A stretch of DNA of 64,000 bases, from the NCBI RefSeq assembly GCF_000217815.1, contig NC_015707.1, positions 868,001 through 932,000 of the forward strand, written 5' to 3'. A model generated the notes under the pieces. It was not told where the DNA came from. It did no database searches and was given only the letters and a program-made list of their open reading frames with translations. Below are positions 44,788 to 53,984 of this stretch, one piece after another; position 1 is the stretch's first letter, and each line of letters begins with the position of its first letter. Source of the stretch: Pseudothermotoga thermarum DSM 5069. Its GTDB lineage: Bacteria > Thermotogota > Thermotogae > Thermotogales > DSM-5069. Made by a program: the position numbers and the translations under genes.

Positions 44788-45756
44788 TTATCCCCCCATG
44801 GCCTCCCGAACCAATGTTAGTACTTCTTTTAAAACCTGCCATGGGTCTGCATTTTCAAAAGAGCAACCTGCCGCTCTTGCGTGTCCTCCGCCTCCAAGAG
44901 TTGCTGCAATTTTGCTTACATCGACGTAGTTTTTCGATCTTAAACTAACATGTACGCGATTTTTAGGATATTCCATTACCAAAACCGCTACTTCGACGTT
45001 TTTCAAAGACCTTATTTCGGAGACAAATCCCGAGCTGTCTTGATCGGTGCAACCGCAGGAGAGATAATCTTCAAAGGTAAGCACTGAATACGCCAAGCCT
45101 TTTTCAACTTTTATTTTATCTATCATCTTTGACAACAACAAAAATTGGTTCAGAGTTTTGTTTTCTAGGATCGTTGAAGCTACGAAATGTGGTTTTGCGC
45201 CCATTTCGACAAGTTCTGCTGCATCTTTCAGAAGGTTGGAAGTCGTGTTCGAATATCTGAAAAATCCACTGTCTGTGGCCAAACCAACAAAGTTTATCGT
45301 CGCAAGTTCTTCGTTGTACTCAATCCCAAGAACTTTGTTGAGATGAAAAACCATTTGAGCAGTGGCAGCATAAGTTGAATCGACCCAGTTTATATCCCCA
45401 AAGAAACCGTTTGTTGCGTGATGATCGATAACAACAATGGTATGCTCTGGAAGTATTTTTACAAATCTTCCAACTCTGTCTGGAGAAGAGCAATCTAAAA
45501 CAACCACAACATCTGGCGAAAACTTTAAATCCAAAAATTTTTCGTAGTCAATCAAATCCTTAACCCCTGGAAAAACCAAATATTCTGGTGGAATTTTATC
45601 ATCAATTGCTCCAAGAACGCTTTTTCCAAGTTGTTGTAAACCAAGTGTTAACGAAACAACAGAACTTATATCGTCACCGTCTGGCATTATGTGACCTACG
45701 ATCAAAATCCTTTGTGAATCGGTTAGCTTTGAAATTAGTGAAGAAAATTTAATCAT
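44788..45756 (-). CDS. nrnA: DHH-DHHA1 phosphoesterase (NrnA type)
   Basis: A 322-residue DHH protein. Manganese-binding motifs are GHIMPDGDDISS, VVLDCSSPDR, VVIDHHATN (the DHH), TDSGFFRY, and the DHHA1 motif LGGGGHARAAG near 300. NrnA enzymes degrade oligoribonucleotides to mononucleotides and hydrolyse pAp. This fits beside RNase R. An alternative role is c-di-AMP or pGpG turnover: pGpG is the breakdown product of the c-di-GMP likely made by the next gene's GGDEF domain. The stop is 3 bp from that gene's start. Confidence 0.9.
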   Translation of the reverse strand: MIKFSSLISKLTDSQRILIVGHIMPDGDDISSVVSLTLGLQQLGKSVLGAIDDKIPPEYLVFPGVKDLIDYEKFLDLKFSPDVVVVLDCSSPDRVGRFVKILPEHTIVVIDHHATNGFFGDINWVDSTYAATAQMVFHLNKVLGIEYNEELATINFVGLATDSGFFRYSNTTSNLLKDAAELVEMGAKPHFVASTILENKTLNQFLLLSKMIDKIKVEKGLAYSVLTFEDYLSCGCTDQDSSGFVSEIRSLKNVEVAVLVMEYPKNRVHVSLRSKNYVDVSKIAATLGGGGHARAAGCSFENADPWQVLKEVLTLVREAMGG

Positions 45757-45764
45757 TTTTCACC

Positions 45765-46346
45765 TCAAGCTCCTTGTACCCATTTTGATAGATAATCTTT
45801 AACTTGTTTTTCGTCATGAATTCTTTTGCTGGATAGATCTATTGTGACGTAATTGTCCATGCCAAGGTAAAGTGTTGGTTGAACGTTGAGAACAGTTGCG
45901 AATGCGTTTGGATCGTAATGCACACCAACGATCAAACCTATGAAGAAAGTGTGATCACCCGTCTTGCGAAGATCAGTCACTTTACATTCGTATGCTGCGT
46001 AACCGTCTTTTAAAATGGGTGCCTTGACGTTCTTTCCTTGCATCAAGTATACATCGAAGACGTTTGTTTTGTCTATATCACGCCCGGATGTCTTTCCAAA
46101 GAACGCAGCTAGTCTGCTTTGATCGTACCTTAAAAAGTTGACAGTAAATTCTTTTGAGCTCATTATTATATCGTGAGTTAATCTCTTTGGTGAAATTGAG
46201 ACACCATAAAGTGGTGGATCGTGTGAAAGCTGAGTGTGCCACGCTGCTGTCATCAAATTGATTCGTCCTTCAAATTCACAGCATATTATCGCTACATTTG
46301 CAGGATAATGAAAAATGTACTTTTCCACCTTCTCCAAAAATATCAT
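45765..46346 (-). CDS. Flavin reductase-like FMN-binding protein
   Basis: The 193-residue protein matches the flavin-reductase/FMN-binding split-barrel (PF01613): VAIICCEFEGRINLMTAAWHTQLSHDPP-type block (in 19-45), GVSISPKRLTHDII, FTVNFL, and YAAYECKV. Archaeal and Thermotogales relatives bind FMN and may act as flavoredoxins or reductases. The first residues overlap hemW by 4 bp. The electron partner is unknown. Confidence 0.85.
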   Translation of the reverse strand: MIFLEKVEKYIFHYPANVAIICCEFEGRINLMTAAWHTQLSHDPPLYGVSISPKRLTHDIIMSSKEFTVNFLRYDQSRLAAFFGKTSGRDIDKTNVFDVYLMQGKNVKAPILKDGYAAYECKVTDLRKTGDHTFFIGLIVGVHYDPNAFATVLNVQPTLYLGMDNYVTIDLSSKRIHDEKQVKDYLSKWVQGA

Positions 46347-47464
46347 CTTCGATCACCTCCCATGCCGAAGCGATGATCGTTCAACCTTCGTACAATTTCG
46401 CCGATGACCCATCCTGATTGATTCATACCTTTTTTCGACAATCTAAGGTGTTTTTCATCAAATTCAACAAAGTCATAAAGACCTTCAACCAAGTTTCTCA
46501 CATTCAATTCTGGCAGAAGTTTTTTGATTTTTTCCAAATCAACTCCTTCAGCAATTCTAAGTCCCATGAAGATCGTTTCTTTTGCCTCTTGAAAAGGATC
46601 GTTTTGTTGGTAATACTCGTAGGGATGTTTACCCGCCTTCATCATTTTTATGTATAACTTTAAATCTTTTGTGTTGACGTACCTTGTGAAGCCGATATGT
46701 CCACCCGCTGACACGCCAACCCCTACGTAATTTTCATTTTTCCAGTATTTCATATTGTGTTTGCATTCATATCCTGGAAGTGAGAAGTTTGATATTTCGT
46801 ACCTTACGTATCCCATTTCCTCCAGAGCTTGTAAAAACCTTTCATATCTTTCGCAAACAGCTTCATCTTCTAAGGTTTTTCTTATATCGTTCTCTTTTTC
46901 CAAAACGTACACAGCCACATGTTTGGGCTTATAAGTCCTTACAATTTCTATGTTGTTTAAAATCGTCAAATCACTTTCTGCTGGTAGACCAACGATGAAA
47001 TCTACGTTAGTGTTTTCAAAGTACTTGCAAACAATTTCCCATGTTTTTTTGAAATCACTCACGCTGTGCCTTCGTTTGACTTTCTTCAACACGTTGTCAT
47101 CTGCTGCTTGAAGCCCCACACTTATCCTGTTAACCTTGCTTTCAGCCAATTTCTCGATAAAACTGCACTTTGGGTTAATTTCAACCGTGATTTCCGGATT
47201 GTCTAGAGCAAAAAGCTTTTCGACTTCCAAAAGAATTTCTGAAAGATATTCAAAATCAACGTCGCTGGGTGTTCCACCACCTACGTAAATGCTTGTAACT
47301 TTTGGCATTTCAAGCTCTTTTGACCACATTTCAAGCTCAATTTTAACCGCTTCGAAATACTCTTTTACCAAAGAGAAATCCGTGTATGAAACAAAATCGC
47401 AGTATGTGCACCTGCTTTTACAAAAAGGCACGTGAATGTACAAACCATACTCAAAAGCTTGCAC
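46343..47464 (-). CDS. hemW: HemW-like radical SAM protein
   Basis: A 373-residue radical SAM enzyme with CX3CX2C at C15, C19, C22 (CKSRCTYCDF), GGGTPSDVDFEYL, ISVGLQAADDNVL, and the heme-binding HNxxYW motif (HNMKYW) with a winged C-terminal domain. It lacks the fourth cysteine position of true oxygen-independent HemN (CxxxCxxCxC). HemW serves as a heme chaperone; the older annotation is coproporphyrinogen III dehydrogenase. No heme-synthesis gene is present in the window. It starts within the previous gene (14-bp overlap). Confidence 0.88.
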   Translation of the reverse strand: MQAFEYGLYIHVPFCKSRCTYCDFVSYTDFSLVKEYFEAVKIELEMWSKELEMPKVTSIYVGGGTPSDVDFEYLSEILLEVEKLFALDNPEITVEINPKCSFIEKLAESKVNRISVGLQAADDNVLKKVKRRHSVSDFKKTWEIVCKYFENTNVDFIVGLPAESDLTILNNIEIVRTYKPKHVAVYVLEKENDIRKTLEDEAVCERYERFLQALEEMGYVRYEISNFSLPGYECKHNMKYWKNENYVGVGVSAGGHIGFTRYVNTKDLKLYIKMMKAGKHPYEYYQQNDPFQEAKETIFMGLRIAEGVDLEKIKKLLPELNVRNLVEGLYDFVEFDEKHLRLSKKGMNQSGWVIGEIVRRLNDHRFGMGGDRR

Positions 47465-48215
47465 GTAAAAACACCTTGCCTGGCATCAAAAAGAAATCCA
47501 TTGAAAATTTCTTGCCGAAATTCTCTAACCTTATTGCAGGTATCAACGAACCTTCTTTAACTATTAAAAAAGGCTCAAAGAATATTGAGGACTGCTTCAA
47601 ACCGATGTTTTTTCTGAACGCAAAAAACTGTGCCAAGCCATCGAACCATCCCATACCTGCAAACAAACCTTCTTCACAAGTTTTTCCCATGCTGTAAAGA
47701 AATACACCTGGGAAAACGCCATTTGTGATCCTATAAAGTCCATAAGAAAAATTACCTTGCTTGATACAAACTCTTCCAAATCCAAAGGGATCTTCTTTGA
47801 ATTCTTCGTACCAGAAAACGTTCAAAACGTTGTTACCAAAAGAAACGACTTGCTTGATACGAAGGCTGGCAAGACTGTCTTCGTCGTTTATCAAAAAGAA
47901 CAAAGAGTAACTTCCCGGTGTTAAGCCGAAAAGGTTGAAATCAATTTTCATCGCCGCACTGAAATCTTTTCCAAACGCTATACCGGCCTTGAAATTTGCA
48001 TCAAAAGTTTTAAACCTGAGTATGCCTATTCTCCGGAAAACTTCTTTAGAATGCTGAAAAAGATAGCCAACCTGAAAATCATCCTTTTTTGCGATAAAAA
48101 GTAATTGATCAGTGTTAATGATGTTGATCAAGTTAGTACAGGTTAATATTGCATCGGCACCGAATGTTAAAATTCCCAGGATGAGCAAGATCAAAACAAT
48201 TTGTTTCAGACTCAT
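47451..48215 (-). CDS. Secreted protein of unknown function, possible beta-barrel
   Basis: A 254-residue protein with a signal peptide (about 1-20, ending TFGADA). The rest alternates aromatic and polar residues ([48 protein letters not shown]) and ends in phenylalanine, features of outer-membrane beta-barrels, which in Thermotogales would lie in the outer toga. I do not recognise the family. The ATG overlaps the gatB stop by 4 bp (ATGA); GGAGGG immediately precedes it, so start spacing is unusually tight. Confidence 0.55.
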   Translation of the reverse strand: MSLKQIVLILLILGILTFGADAILTCTNLINIINTDQLLFIAKKDDFQVGYLFQHSKEVFRRIGILRFKTFDANFKAGIAFGKDFSAAMKIDFNLFGLTPGSYSLFFLINDEDSLASLRIKQVVSFGNNVLNVFWYEEFKEDPFGFGRVCIKQGNFSYGLYRITNGVFPGVFLYSMGKTCEEGLFAGMGWFDGLAQFFAFRKNIGLKQSSIFFEPFLIVKEGSLIPAIRLENFGKKFSMDFFLMPGKVFLRASF

Positions 48216-49651
48216 CCCTCCAAAAGTTTTTTCAAAATTTCATTCACCAAATTTGGATTTGCTCTTCCTTTGGTTTCCTTCATTATTTGACCAACGAAAA
48301 AGCCCATGACACCTTTTTTGCCTGCCTTGTATTGTTCGACAGCTTTTTGATTTTCCATCAGTACCTTTTTCGCTATCTCTTCAATCAAAGCAGCGTCGTT
48401 TATCTGGATTAAACCTTTTTCTTCAACAAGTTGTGAAGGCATCTTTCCCGTTCTGAACATCTCGGGGAAAATTTCTTTTGCGACCTTTATCGATATCTTT
48501 CCACTATCCATGAGCTCAAATAGTTCAACAAAATGCTTTGGCGTTATCTTCAGTTCTTCAACCTCGCTTTCCTTCATTTCTCTGAACATTTCTGTCATGA
48601 TCCAATTACCAACCTCTTTTGGCCTCCCAGTCGCTTTGGCGCATTCTTCATAAAAATCAGCTATATTTTTGTCCGCTGTGAGAACGATGGCGTCGTACTT
48701 TGGTATACCGTACTCTCTAATGAATCTTTCAACCTTTTGATCGGGAAGCTCTGGTAGGGATTTTCTTAAATTCTCGATCATCTCTTCGCTTATTATCACG
48801 GGTGGAATATCTGGTTCCGGGAAGTATCTGTAGTCGCTTTCCTCTTCTTTTCCTCTCATCGAAACAGTTGTTTTCGTTGACAAGTCCCATCCTCTGGTTT
48901 CCTGCTCAACGTTTTCACCTTTTTGCAGAGCCTCAATGATTCTGGCTTCTTCGTATTCCAAAGCTTTTTCTATGAATTTAAACGAATTCATGTTCTTTAC
49001 TTCCACTCTGTTGCTCTGCACATTTCTCTCAAGATCGATCACAGAGATGTTGGCATCGCACCTTAAAGCTCCCTTTTCCATGTCTCCGGTGCTGACGCCA
49101 AGGTATCTCAAGATCGATCTAAGTTTTTCGGTAAAAATCCTTGCTTCCTTTGGAGAAGAAAGGTCTGGTTCTGTCACAATTTCAACAAGGGGAACACCGC
49201 ATCGATTCATATCCACAAGTGAATACTGAGCCTGTGTGATTGAATCGCCTTCGTGAATAAGCTTACCGGCATCCTCTTCCATGTGAAGCCTTCTGATCCT
49301 TATTCTCTTGACGGTTCCATCAACATCGATGTCCAAATAACCATTTCTCGCAAGAGGATAAAAGTATTGCGAAATTTGGTAACCCTTTGGAAGATCCGGA
49401 TAGAAGTAATTTTTCCTATCAAATCGAGAATAACGATTTATCGTACAGTTCAAAGCAAGAGCGATTTTTGTAGCGTACTCAACCATGGCTTTGTTGACAA
49501 CAGGCAGTGCACCGGGTTGACCAGTGCAAACAGGGCAGATTGCGGTGTTCGGTGGGAGATCAAAAACATCCGCTCTACAAGAACAGAAAGCTTTTGTTTT
49601 CGTTGAAAGTTGAACGTGAATTTCAAGACCGATCACAGTTTTAAACCTCAT
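48212..49651 (-). CDS. gatB: Asp/Glu-tRNA(Asn/Gln) amidotransferase subunit B
   Basis: The 479-residue protein has the GatB start ([15 protein letters not shown]), the zinc cysteines ([21 protein letters not shown]), the metal-site sequence [16 protein letters not shown] and the C-terminal helical YqeY-like tail. Together with GatA and GatC it converts Glu-tRNA(Gln) or Asp-tRNA(Asn). It overlaps gatA by 11 bp. Confidence 0.95.
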   Translation of the reverse strand: MRFKTVIGLEIHVQLSTKTKAFCSCRADVFDLPPNTAICPVCTGQPGALPVVNKAMVEYATKIALALNCTINRYSRFDRKNYFYPDLPKGYQISQYFYPLARNGYLDIDVDGTVKRIRIRRLHMEEDAGKLIHEGDSITQAQYSLVDMNRCGVPLVEIVTEPDLSSPKEARIFTEKLRSILRYLGVSTGDMEKGALRCDANISVIDLERNVQSNRVEVKNMNSFKFIEKALEYEEARIIEALQKGENVEQETRGWDLSTKTTVSMRGKEEESDYRYFPEPDIPPVIISEEMIENLRKSLPELPDQKVERFIREYGIPKYDAIVLTADKNIADFYEECAKATGRPKEVGNWIMTEMFREMKESEVEELKITPKHFVELFELMDSGKISIKVAKEIFPEMFRTGKMPSQLVEEKGLIQINDAALIEEIAKKVLMENQKAVEQYKAGKKGVMGFFVGQIMKETKGRANPNLVNEILKKLLEG

Positions 49652-51056
49652 CGCACTTCACCACCGGCATTGGAAATCTTCCATTTTCGTTGTAAGGAGA
49701 ATTTTTCTCGAAAGCCCTTGCTATCTGTAAAACTTTTCCATCGTCAAATCTTTTACCCATAATCTGCAAACCAACTGGAAGAGATTTTGCAAAGCCAAAT
49801 GGAATACTTATCGCAGGACCTCCTATCAAATTGGCTGGGATCGTGAAAATATCCATAAGATAATACGTCAAAGGATCTTTCACCGAACCAATTTCAAAGG
49901 CGGGCACAGGTGAAGTTGGCGTGAGAACAGCATCGAAGTCTTTGAAAACAGTTTCAAAATCGTTGGCTATGAGTTTTCTCACCTTTTGAGCTTTGTTGAA
50001 ATATGCCTCGTAATAGGCTGCACTCAAGGTAAAGGTCCCGAGCATTATACGCCTTCGAACTTCTTCTCCAAAACCTTGGTTTCTGGTTGACATGTATGTA
50101 TCCTTTAAACCTCTTTCTTCGATTCTCAAACCGTATTTGACGCCATCGTACCTGGCTAAGTTTGAGCTTGCCTCCGCTGGTGCTATGATGTAATACGTTG
50201 CCACGACGTATTTCATCGTTGGTATCTTAACCTTGGCGACTTTTGCTCCAAGTTTTTCGGCAAGTTTGATTGCTTCCTCAAATCTTTGTGCAACCTCGTT
50301 GTCCAAGCCTTCGTAATTGTAAACCTCTTCCGGTACGGCAAATCTCATACCTTGTATTCCTTCTTCTAAATGGCTTAGAAAATCAACCTTTTTCGATACA
50401 GTCGTTGAATCTATGGGATCTTTGCCAGAGATAATGTCCATCAATAACGCTGCATCTCGAACAGTTTTGGTTATTGGTCCAATTTGATCAAGCGATGAAG
50501 CAAAAGCCACTAGACCGTACCTTGAGACCAAACCATAACTTGGTTTAAATCCAACAACTCCACAGAAACTTGCAGGTTGTCTCACAGATCCACCAGTATC
50601 GCTGCCAAGCGAAGCAACGACTTCCCCACTTGCAACGGCAGCAGCTGAACCACCGCTGCTTCCACCCGGAACACATTTTAAATTCCATGGATTTCTTGTG
50701 ATGAAGAAAGCAGATCTTTCGGTACTTGAACCCATTGCAAATTCGTCAAGATTGGTTTTACCAACTATTGCAAACCCGTATTGCTTTAGCTTTTTCACAG
50801 CAGTTGCGTCGTAGCAAGGTATGTAATTTTCCAAAATTTTAGAAGCACATGTTGTCCTAATGCCTTCGGTTGTTATGTTGTCTTTGATCGCTATTGGTAT
50901 ACCGCTGTAAGGACCTTCGACAAATTTTGGATCTTCAACCACCGTTATAAAACTTTTCACGAATTTATCAATCTTCTTGATCCTTTCAATGGACATTTTC
51001 ACAAGTTCTTTCCGATCAAGAGATAAACAGTCTTCTATCGTGAGTTTTTCGAACAC
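49641..51056 (-). CDS. gatA: Asp/Glu-tRNA(Asn/Gln) amidotransferase subunit A
   Basis: The 471-residue amidase-signature protein has the catalytic lysine in IPIAIKDNI, the cis-Ser in [13 protein letters not shown] and the nucleophile Ser in [12 protein letters not shown]. It hydrolyses glutamine to feed ammonia to GatB. The adjacent gene is gatB; gatC is not found next to it in this window. A rhomboid gene lies 15 bp upstream. Confidence 0.95.
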   Translation of the reverse strand: MFEKLTIEDCLSLDRKELVKMSIERIKKIDKFVKSFITVVEDPKFVEGPYSGIPIAIKDNITTEGIRTTCASKILENYIPCYDATAVKKLKQYGFAIVGKTNLDEFAMGSSTERSAFFITRNPWNLKCVPGGSSGGSAAAVASGEVVASLGSDTGGSVRQPASFCGVVGFKPSYGLVSRYGLVAFASSLDQIGPITKTVRDAALLMDIISGKDPIDSTTVSKKVDFLSHLEEGIQGMRFAVPEEVYNYEGLDNEVAQRFEEAIKLAEKLGAKVAKVKIPTMKYVVATYYIIAPAEASSNLARYDGVKYGLRIEERGLKDTYMSTRNQGFGEEVRRRIMLGTFTLSAAYYEAYFNKAQKVRKLIANDFETVFKDFDAVLTPTSPVPAFEIGSVKDPLTYYLMDIFTIPANLIGGPAISIPFGFAKSLPVGLQIMGKRFDDGKVLQIARAFEKNSPYNENGRFPMPVVKCDEV

Positions 51057-51071
51057 GGTTTTGTCCCCTCC

Positions 51072-51770
51072 TCACCATCTGTAGTAACTTCTGCGTTTCC
51101 ACAAACCTATTAGGATTCCAAAAACAAATCCTCCTGCATGAGCCCAATACGCTACTCCAGAGCGCAAAATGTTGTCGAAAAGTCCGTTGATAACCTGCAT
51201 CAAAAACCAGACAAAAAGGTAAAAGGCCGCTGGAATGGCAACCAAAAACGGAAGAAAGAAAAGCGGAACAAACGAGATTATCCTAGAGTATGGAAACAAA
51301 ACGTAGTAAGCACCCATGACTGCCGAAATGGCGCCGGAAGCACCAACTATTGGAACTGTTGAAGTTAAGTTGAAAGCAAAGTGGGTCAAGGCAGCGAAGA
51401 TACCGCCGGCTAAGTAAAACAATGCGAATCTAACATGTCCAAGTGCGTCTTCAACGTTATCACCAAATACGGCAAGGAACCACATATTTCCAATTAGGTG
51501 TGACCATCCACCATGCAAAAACATGTGGGAAAGGAAGGTGAAGAACTTTGAAGTTACAAGCTCAATACCAGTTCTTATTTGCCACAGTTGTTCCCACCTT
51601 GGATTTGTGAACCTTGCCGGTATCAGTCCGTAATTGTACAGAAAGGCAAGAAGTGAAACCCTTGATAACGATTGTTGGTAAAGGAAAATAACAACATTGA
51701 TTATGATTAAGAAATAAACAACGTATGGTTTTTTTCTGCTTGGTATGGTATCATAAAGCGGAAACAACAA
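51072..51770 (-). CDS. Rhomboid-family intramembrane serine protease
   Basis: The 232-residue protein has six or more TM helices and the rhomboid catalytic pair: Ser in GASGAISAVMG and His in AHAGGFVFG. HMFLHGGWSHLIGNMWFL contains the conserved HxxxHxxxN helix. The start is TTG behind AGGAGATGAT. It probably cuts TM helices of membrane substrates. A paralogue is encoded at 60500-61192. Confidence 0.9.
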   Translation of the reverse strand: MLFPLYDTIPSRKKPYVVYFLIIINVVIFLYQQSLSRVSLLAFLYNYGLIPARFTNPRWEQLWQIRTGIELVTSKFFTFLSHMFLHGGWSHLIGNMWFLAVFGDNVEDALGHVRFALFYLAGGIFAALTHFAFNLTSTVPIVGASGAISAVMGAYYVLFPYSRIISFVPLFFLPFLVAIPAAFYLFVWFLMQVINGLFDNILRSGVAYWAHAGGFVFGILIGLWKRRSYYRW

Positions 51771-51804
51771 ATCATCTCCTTTTAAGGATACTTTTTTAAT
51801 TTTA

Positions 51805-52857
51805 TCACAAAACGCTGTCGATTATTCCACCACCGATGACAAGATCTCCATCGTAGAAAACGGCAGCTTGTCCAGGTGTAACCGCAAACAAAGGTTTTTC
51901 GGTTTTTACAACGGCAACGTTGTTGGTTATCTCAACTTCGCAGGATTCTTCGTTGAAATTCCTTCTTATTTTCACAGTCGCTTTGAACCTTTTTGGACAA
52001 TCAATCAAAAGGTTTAAATCTTTCACGATGAATTTATCAGACTTTACATCCTCAAGTGTACCAACTATCACCGCATTTCTTTCAGCACACAATCTTTTCA
52101 CGTAAAGTCTTTCGCCAACCGATATACCAAGTTTTCTTTGACCAATTGTGTAGTGAATCAAACCTTTGTGTTCACCAATCTTTCTTCCGTATTTATCGAA
52201 AATTGGTCCAGGCTTTACTTGAACACCATGTTCGATGAAAAACCTTTCGTGATCGCCATCAGGAATGAAACAAAGATCTTGAGAATCCTTTTTGCTGTGA
52301 ACATGTATCGAGTACTTTTTGGCTATTTCTCTAACCTGTTCTTTTGTTTTATCCCCGTTGGGAAAGATTATTTTTTCAAGTCTATGCCTTTCCACGGATG
52401 CAAGGAAATACGATTGATCCCTTTCTTTATCGATTGCTTTGTAAAGTTTTCCATCTATTATTCTTGCATAATGTCCGCTTGCAACCATATCCATTCCGTC
52501 GGCTAGCATCAGATCCATCAAATAACCAAACTTTATCTTTTGGTTGCACATAAAGCATGGATTTGGAGTTCTTCCACTTTTGTACTCGTTGAGGAAATAG
52601 GTTATTATCTTCTCATGAAATACTTCATGAAGGTTTACTATCTTCAATGGAACACCGAACTGATTCGCTATTATTTTTGCATCCAAAGTGTCCGATGGAG
52701 AGCAGCAAACTTTGTGTTTTATTTCTCGGTTTACAAAAAACTCATCGGGCATTGTTTTCATGTGATAAGCCACAATTCGATGCCCTTCTTCCTTCAACGT
52801 TGCAAGTGCTACTGCACTGTCAACACCGCCGCTGAGCATAACTCCTATTTTCAACAT
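51805..52857 (-). CDS. mnmA: tRNA-uridine 2-sulfurtransferase MnmA
   Basis: The start is ATG 52855-52857, after GGAGGG; a longer frame would begin before that site. The 350-residue protein has the PP-loop MLSGGVDSAVAL, the catalytic cysteines in NPCFMCNQKIKFG and DSQDLCFIPDG, and the C-terminal beta-barrel. It makes s2U34 in tRNA from ATP and a persulfide supplied by a cysteine desulfurase, such as the one at 15013-16146. Confidence 0.94.
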   Translation of the reverse strand: MLKIGVMLSGGVDSAVALATLKEEGHRIVAYHMKTMPDEFFVNREIKHKVCCSPSDTLDAKIIANQFGVPLKIVNLHEVFHEKIITYFLNEYKSGRTPNPCFMCNQKIKFGYLMDLMLADGMDMVASGHYARIIDGKLYKAIDKERDQSYFLASVERHRLEKIIFPNGDKTKEQVREIAKKYSIHVHSKKDSQDLCFIPDGDHERFFIEHGVQVKPGPIFDKYGRKIGEHKGLIHYTIGQRKLGISVGERLYVKRLCAERNAVIVGTLEDVKSDKFIVKDLNLLIDCPKRFKATVKIRRNFNEESCEVEITNNVAVVKTEKPLFAVTPGQAAVFYDGDLVIGGGIIDSVL

Positions 52858-53034
52858 TAAACCCTCCATGTGAAAATAATTCCATAAAAATTATCCAACA
52901 TTTTTTTGAAAATATCAACCATAGCAAGTTTCAAGACTGACAACCTTACATTCAAACTGTGAAAATGAACCTTGATGAAAACGGGAAAGTCAAACGATAT
53001 GAAATACTCTTTTAGTAAAGGACGGGGTGAATCT

Positions 53035-53538
53035 ATGAAAAAACTAGGCTTGTTGATTGCGTTTACTTTACTGGTAATGCTTTTATCTTCATGTGCCAGA
53101 GAACCAAGGCAACAGGTTGACCCAGTTTCAAAAGCTGGTGAAGCTGTTTTCAATGAGTTTTTCAAGTATTTGACTGATCAAGCAACCTTTCCAGCAGTTC
53201 GCGAAAAACTTGTTTACCTAGCTACATCTCATTCAGATGCTCCTGCAAAAGCGCAGAATTATATTGACAGCATAAAAGAACAGATACCGCAGGATCCGGA
53301 CAAAATGAGTAGTTATTCTATCATTTATTACGTTGAATATACATCAAAAGGATTCAACTTGGATTCAAAACCAATTGATGTAACAAAAGTATATCTTTTC
53401 ACCGTGGAATTTCGAAAAACAGGATACAAATACGTGATGCAAATACCACTCATAAGTGTCAGTGGCAAATCTGATCAACTGTTCATGTGCATGGTTTATG
53501 AATCTTCTGGAACCCTTCGAACCTTTCCCAGCAGGTGA
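53035..53538 (+). CDS. Putative lipoprotein, unknown function
   Basis: The start is ATG 53035 after GGGGTGA; a longer frame lacks a site. The 167-residue protein has a signal peptide and a lipobox (LLSS-C at residues 16-20, cleaved before cysteine 20). The mature part has no motif I can name. It is rich in short beta strands (KVYLFTVEFRKTGYKYVMQI). It is followed by a strong terminator, so it is a monocistronic unit ahead of the sulfur island. Confidence 0.65.
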   Translation: MKKLGLLIAFTLLVMLLSSCAREPRQQVDPVSKAGEAVFNEFFKYLTDQATFPAVREKLVYLATSHSDAPAKAQNYIDSIKEQIPQDPDKMSSYSIIYYVEYTSKGFNLDSKPIDVTKVYLFTVEFRKTGYKYVMQIPLISVSGKSDQLFMCMVYESSGTLRTFPSR

Positions 53539-53578
53539 ATTGTTTTCTGACTTTCTGAGTTGAAATTACATCAAAAAC

Positions 53579-53613
53579 CACATGTAGGCGGCACAGCCGC
53601 CTTTTTTCATGTG
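53579..53613 (+). terminator. Rho-independent terminator after lipoprotein gene
   Basis: GGCGGC (53587-53592), loop ACA, GCCGCC (53596-53601), then six T. An outer CACATG/CATGTG pair flanks it. Confidence 0.9.
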
Positions 53614-53616
53614 TTC

Positions 53617-53636
53617 ATTTGGTAAATTTACCAAAT
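53617..53636. promoter_or_regulatory. Perfect 20-bp palindrome, candidate operator of sulfur operon
   Basis: ATTTGGTAAATTTACCAAAT is a perfect inverted repeat. It covers the -35-like TTGGTA (53619-53624), and CTATAG (53643-53648) follows at an 18-bp spacing as a possible -10. A regulator bound here would block the promoter about 80 bp before tusA. The ArsR-TusA protein encoded downstream is the natural candidate, but that is inference. Confidence 0.6.
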
Positions 53637-53728
53637 CGTAACCTATAGCAACAAAAATCGCAAAATAACAGAGTTAACATCATATTGAAAGAGATTGAGC
53701 ATTTTTTCACAAATGGAGGTGAGGGTTT

Positions 53729-53968
53729 ATGGCAAAGTATCAAGTTACAAAAACTTTGGATGTAAGAGGCGAAGTTTGCCCAGTTCCCGATGTTGAAACA
53801 AAAAGAGCTTTGAAAGACATGAAGCCCGGTGAGATTTTGGAAGTATGGATTGACTATCCAATGTCAAAAGAAAGAATACCTGAGACAGTGAAAAAACTTG
53901 GGCATGAGGTACTTGAAATCGAAGAAGTTGGTCCAAGTGAATGGAAGATCTACATCAAAGTTAAGTGA
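53729..53968 (+). CDS. tusA: TusA/SirA-family sulfur carrier
   Basis: The 79-residue protein shows the TusA motif RGEVCPVPDVETKRAL with the active cysteine in CPxP, then the helix-strand pattern LKDMKPGEILEVWIDYPMSKERIPETVKKLGHE. It carries sulfur as a cysteine persulfide. GGAGGTGAGGG precedes the ATG. It is the first gene of the sulfur island, and its sequence is closely related to the C-terminal half of the regulator at 56077-56631. Confidence 0.92.
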   Translation: MAKYQVTKTLDVRGEVCPVPDVETKRALKDMKPGEILEVWIDYPMSKERIPETVKKLGHEVLEIEEVGPSEWKIYIKVK

Positions 53969-53984
53969 GGAGGTGTAAAAACTC

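Noticed and set aside
53617-53636. Palindrome as a Rex or FNR site
   Set aside because: Half-site TTTGGTAA differs from TTGTGA-type (Rex) and TTGAT-type (FNR) half-sites and the spacing is wrong.
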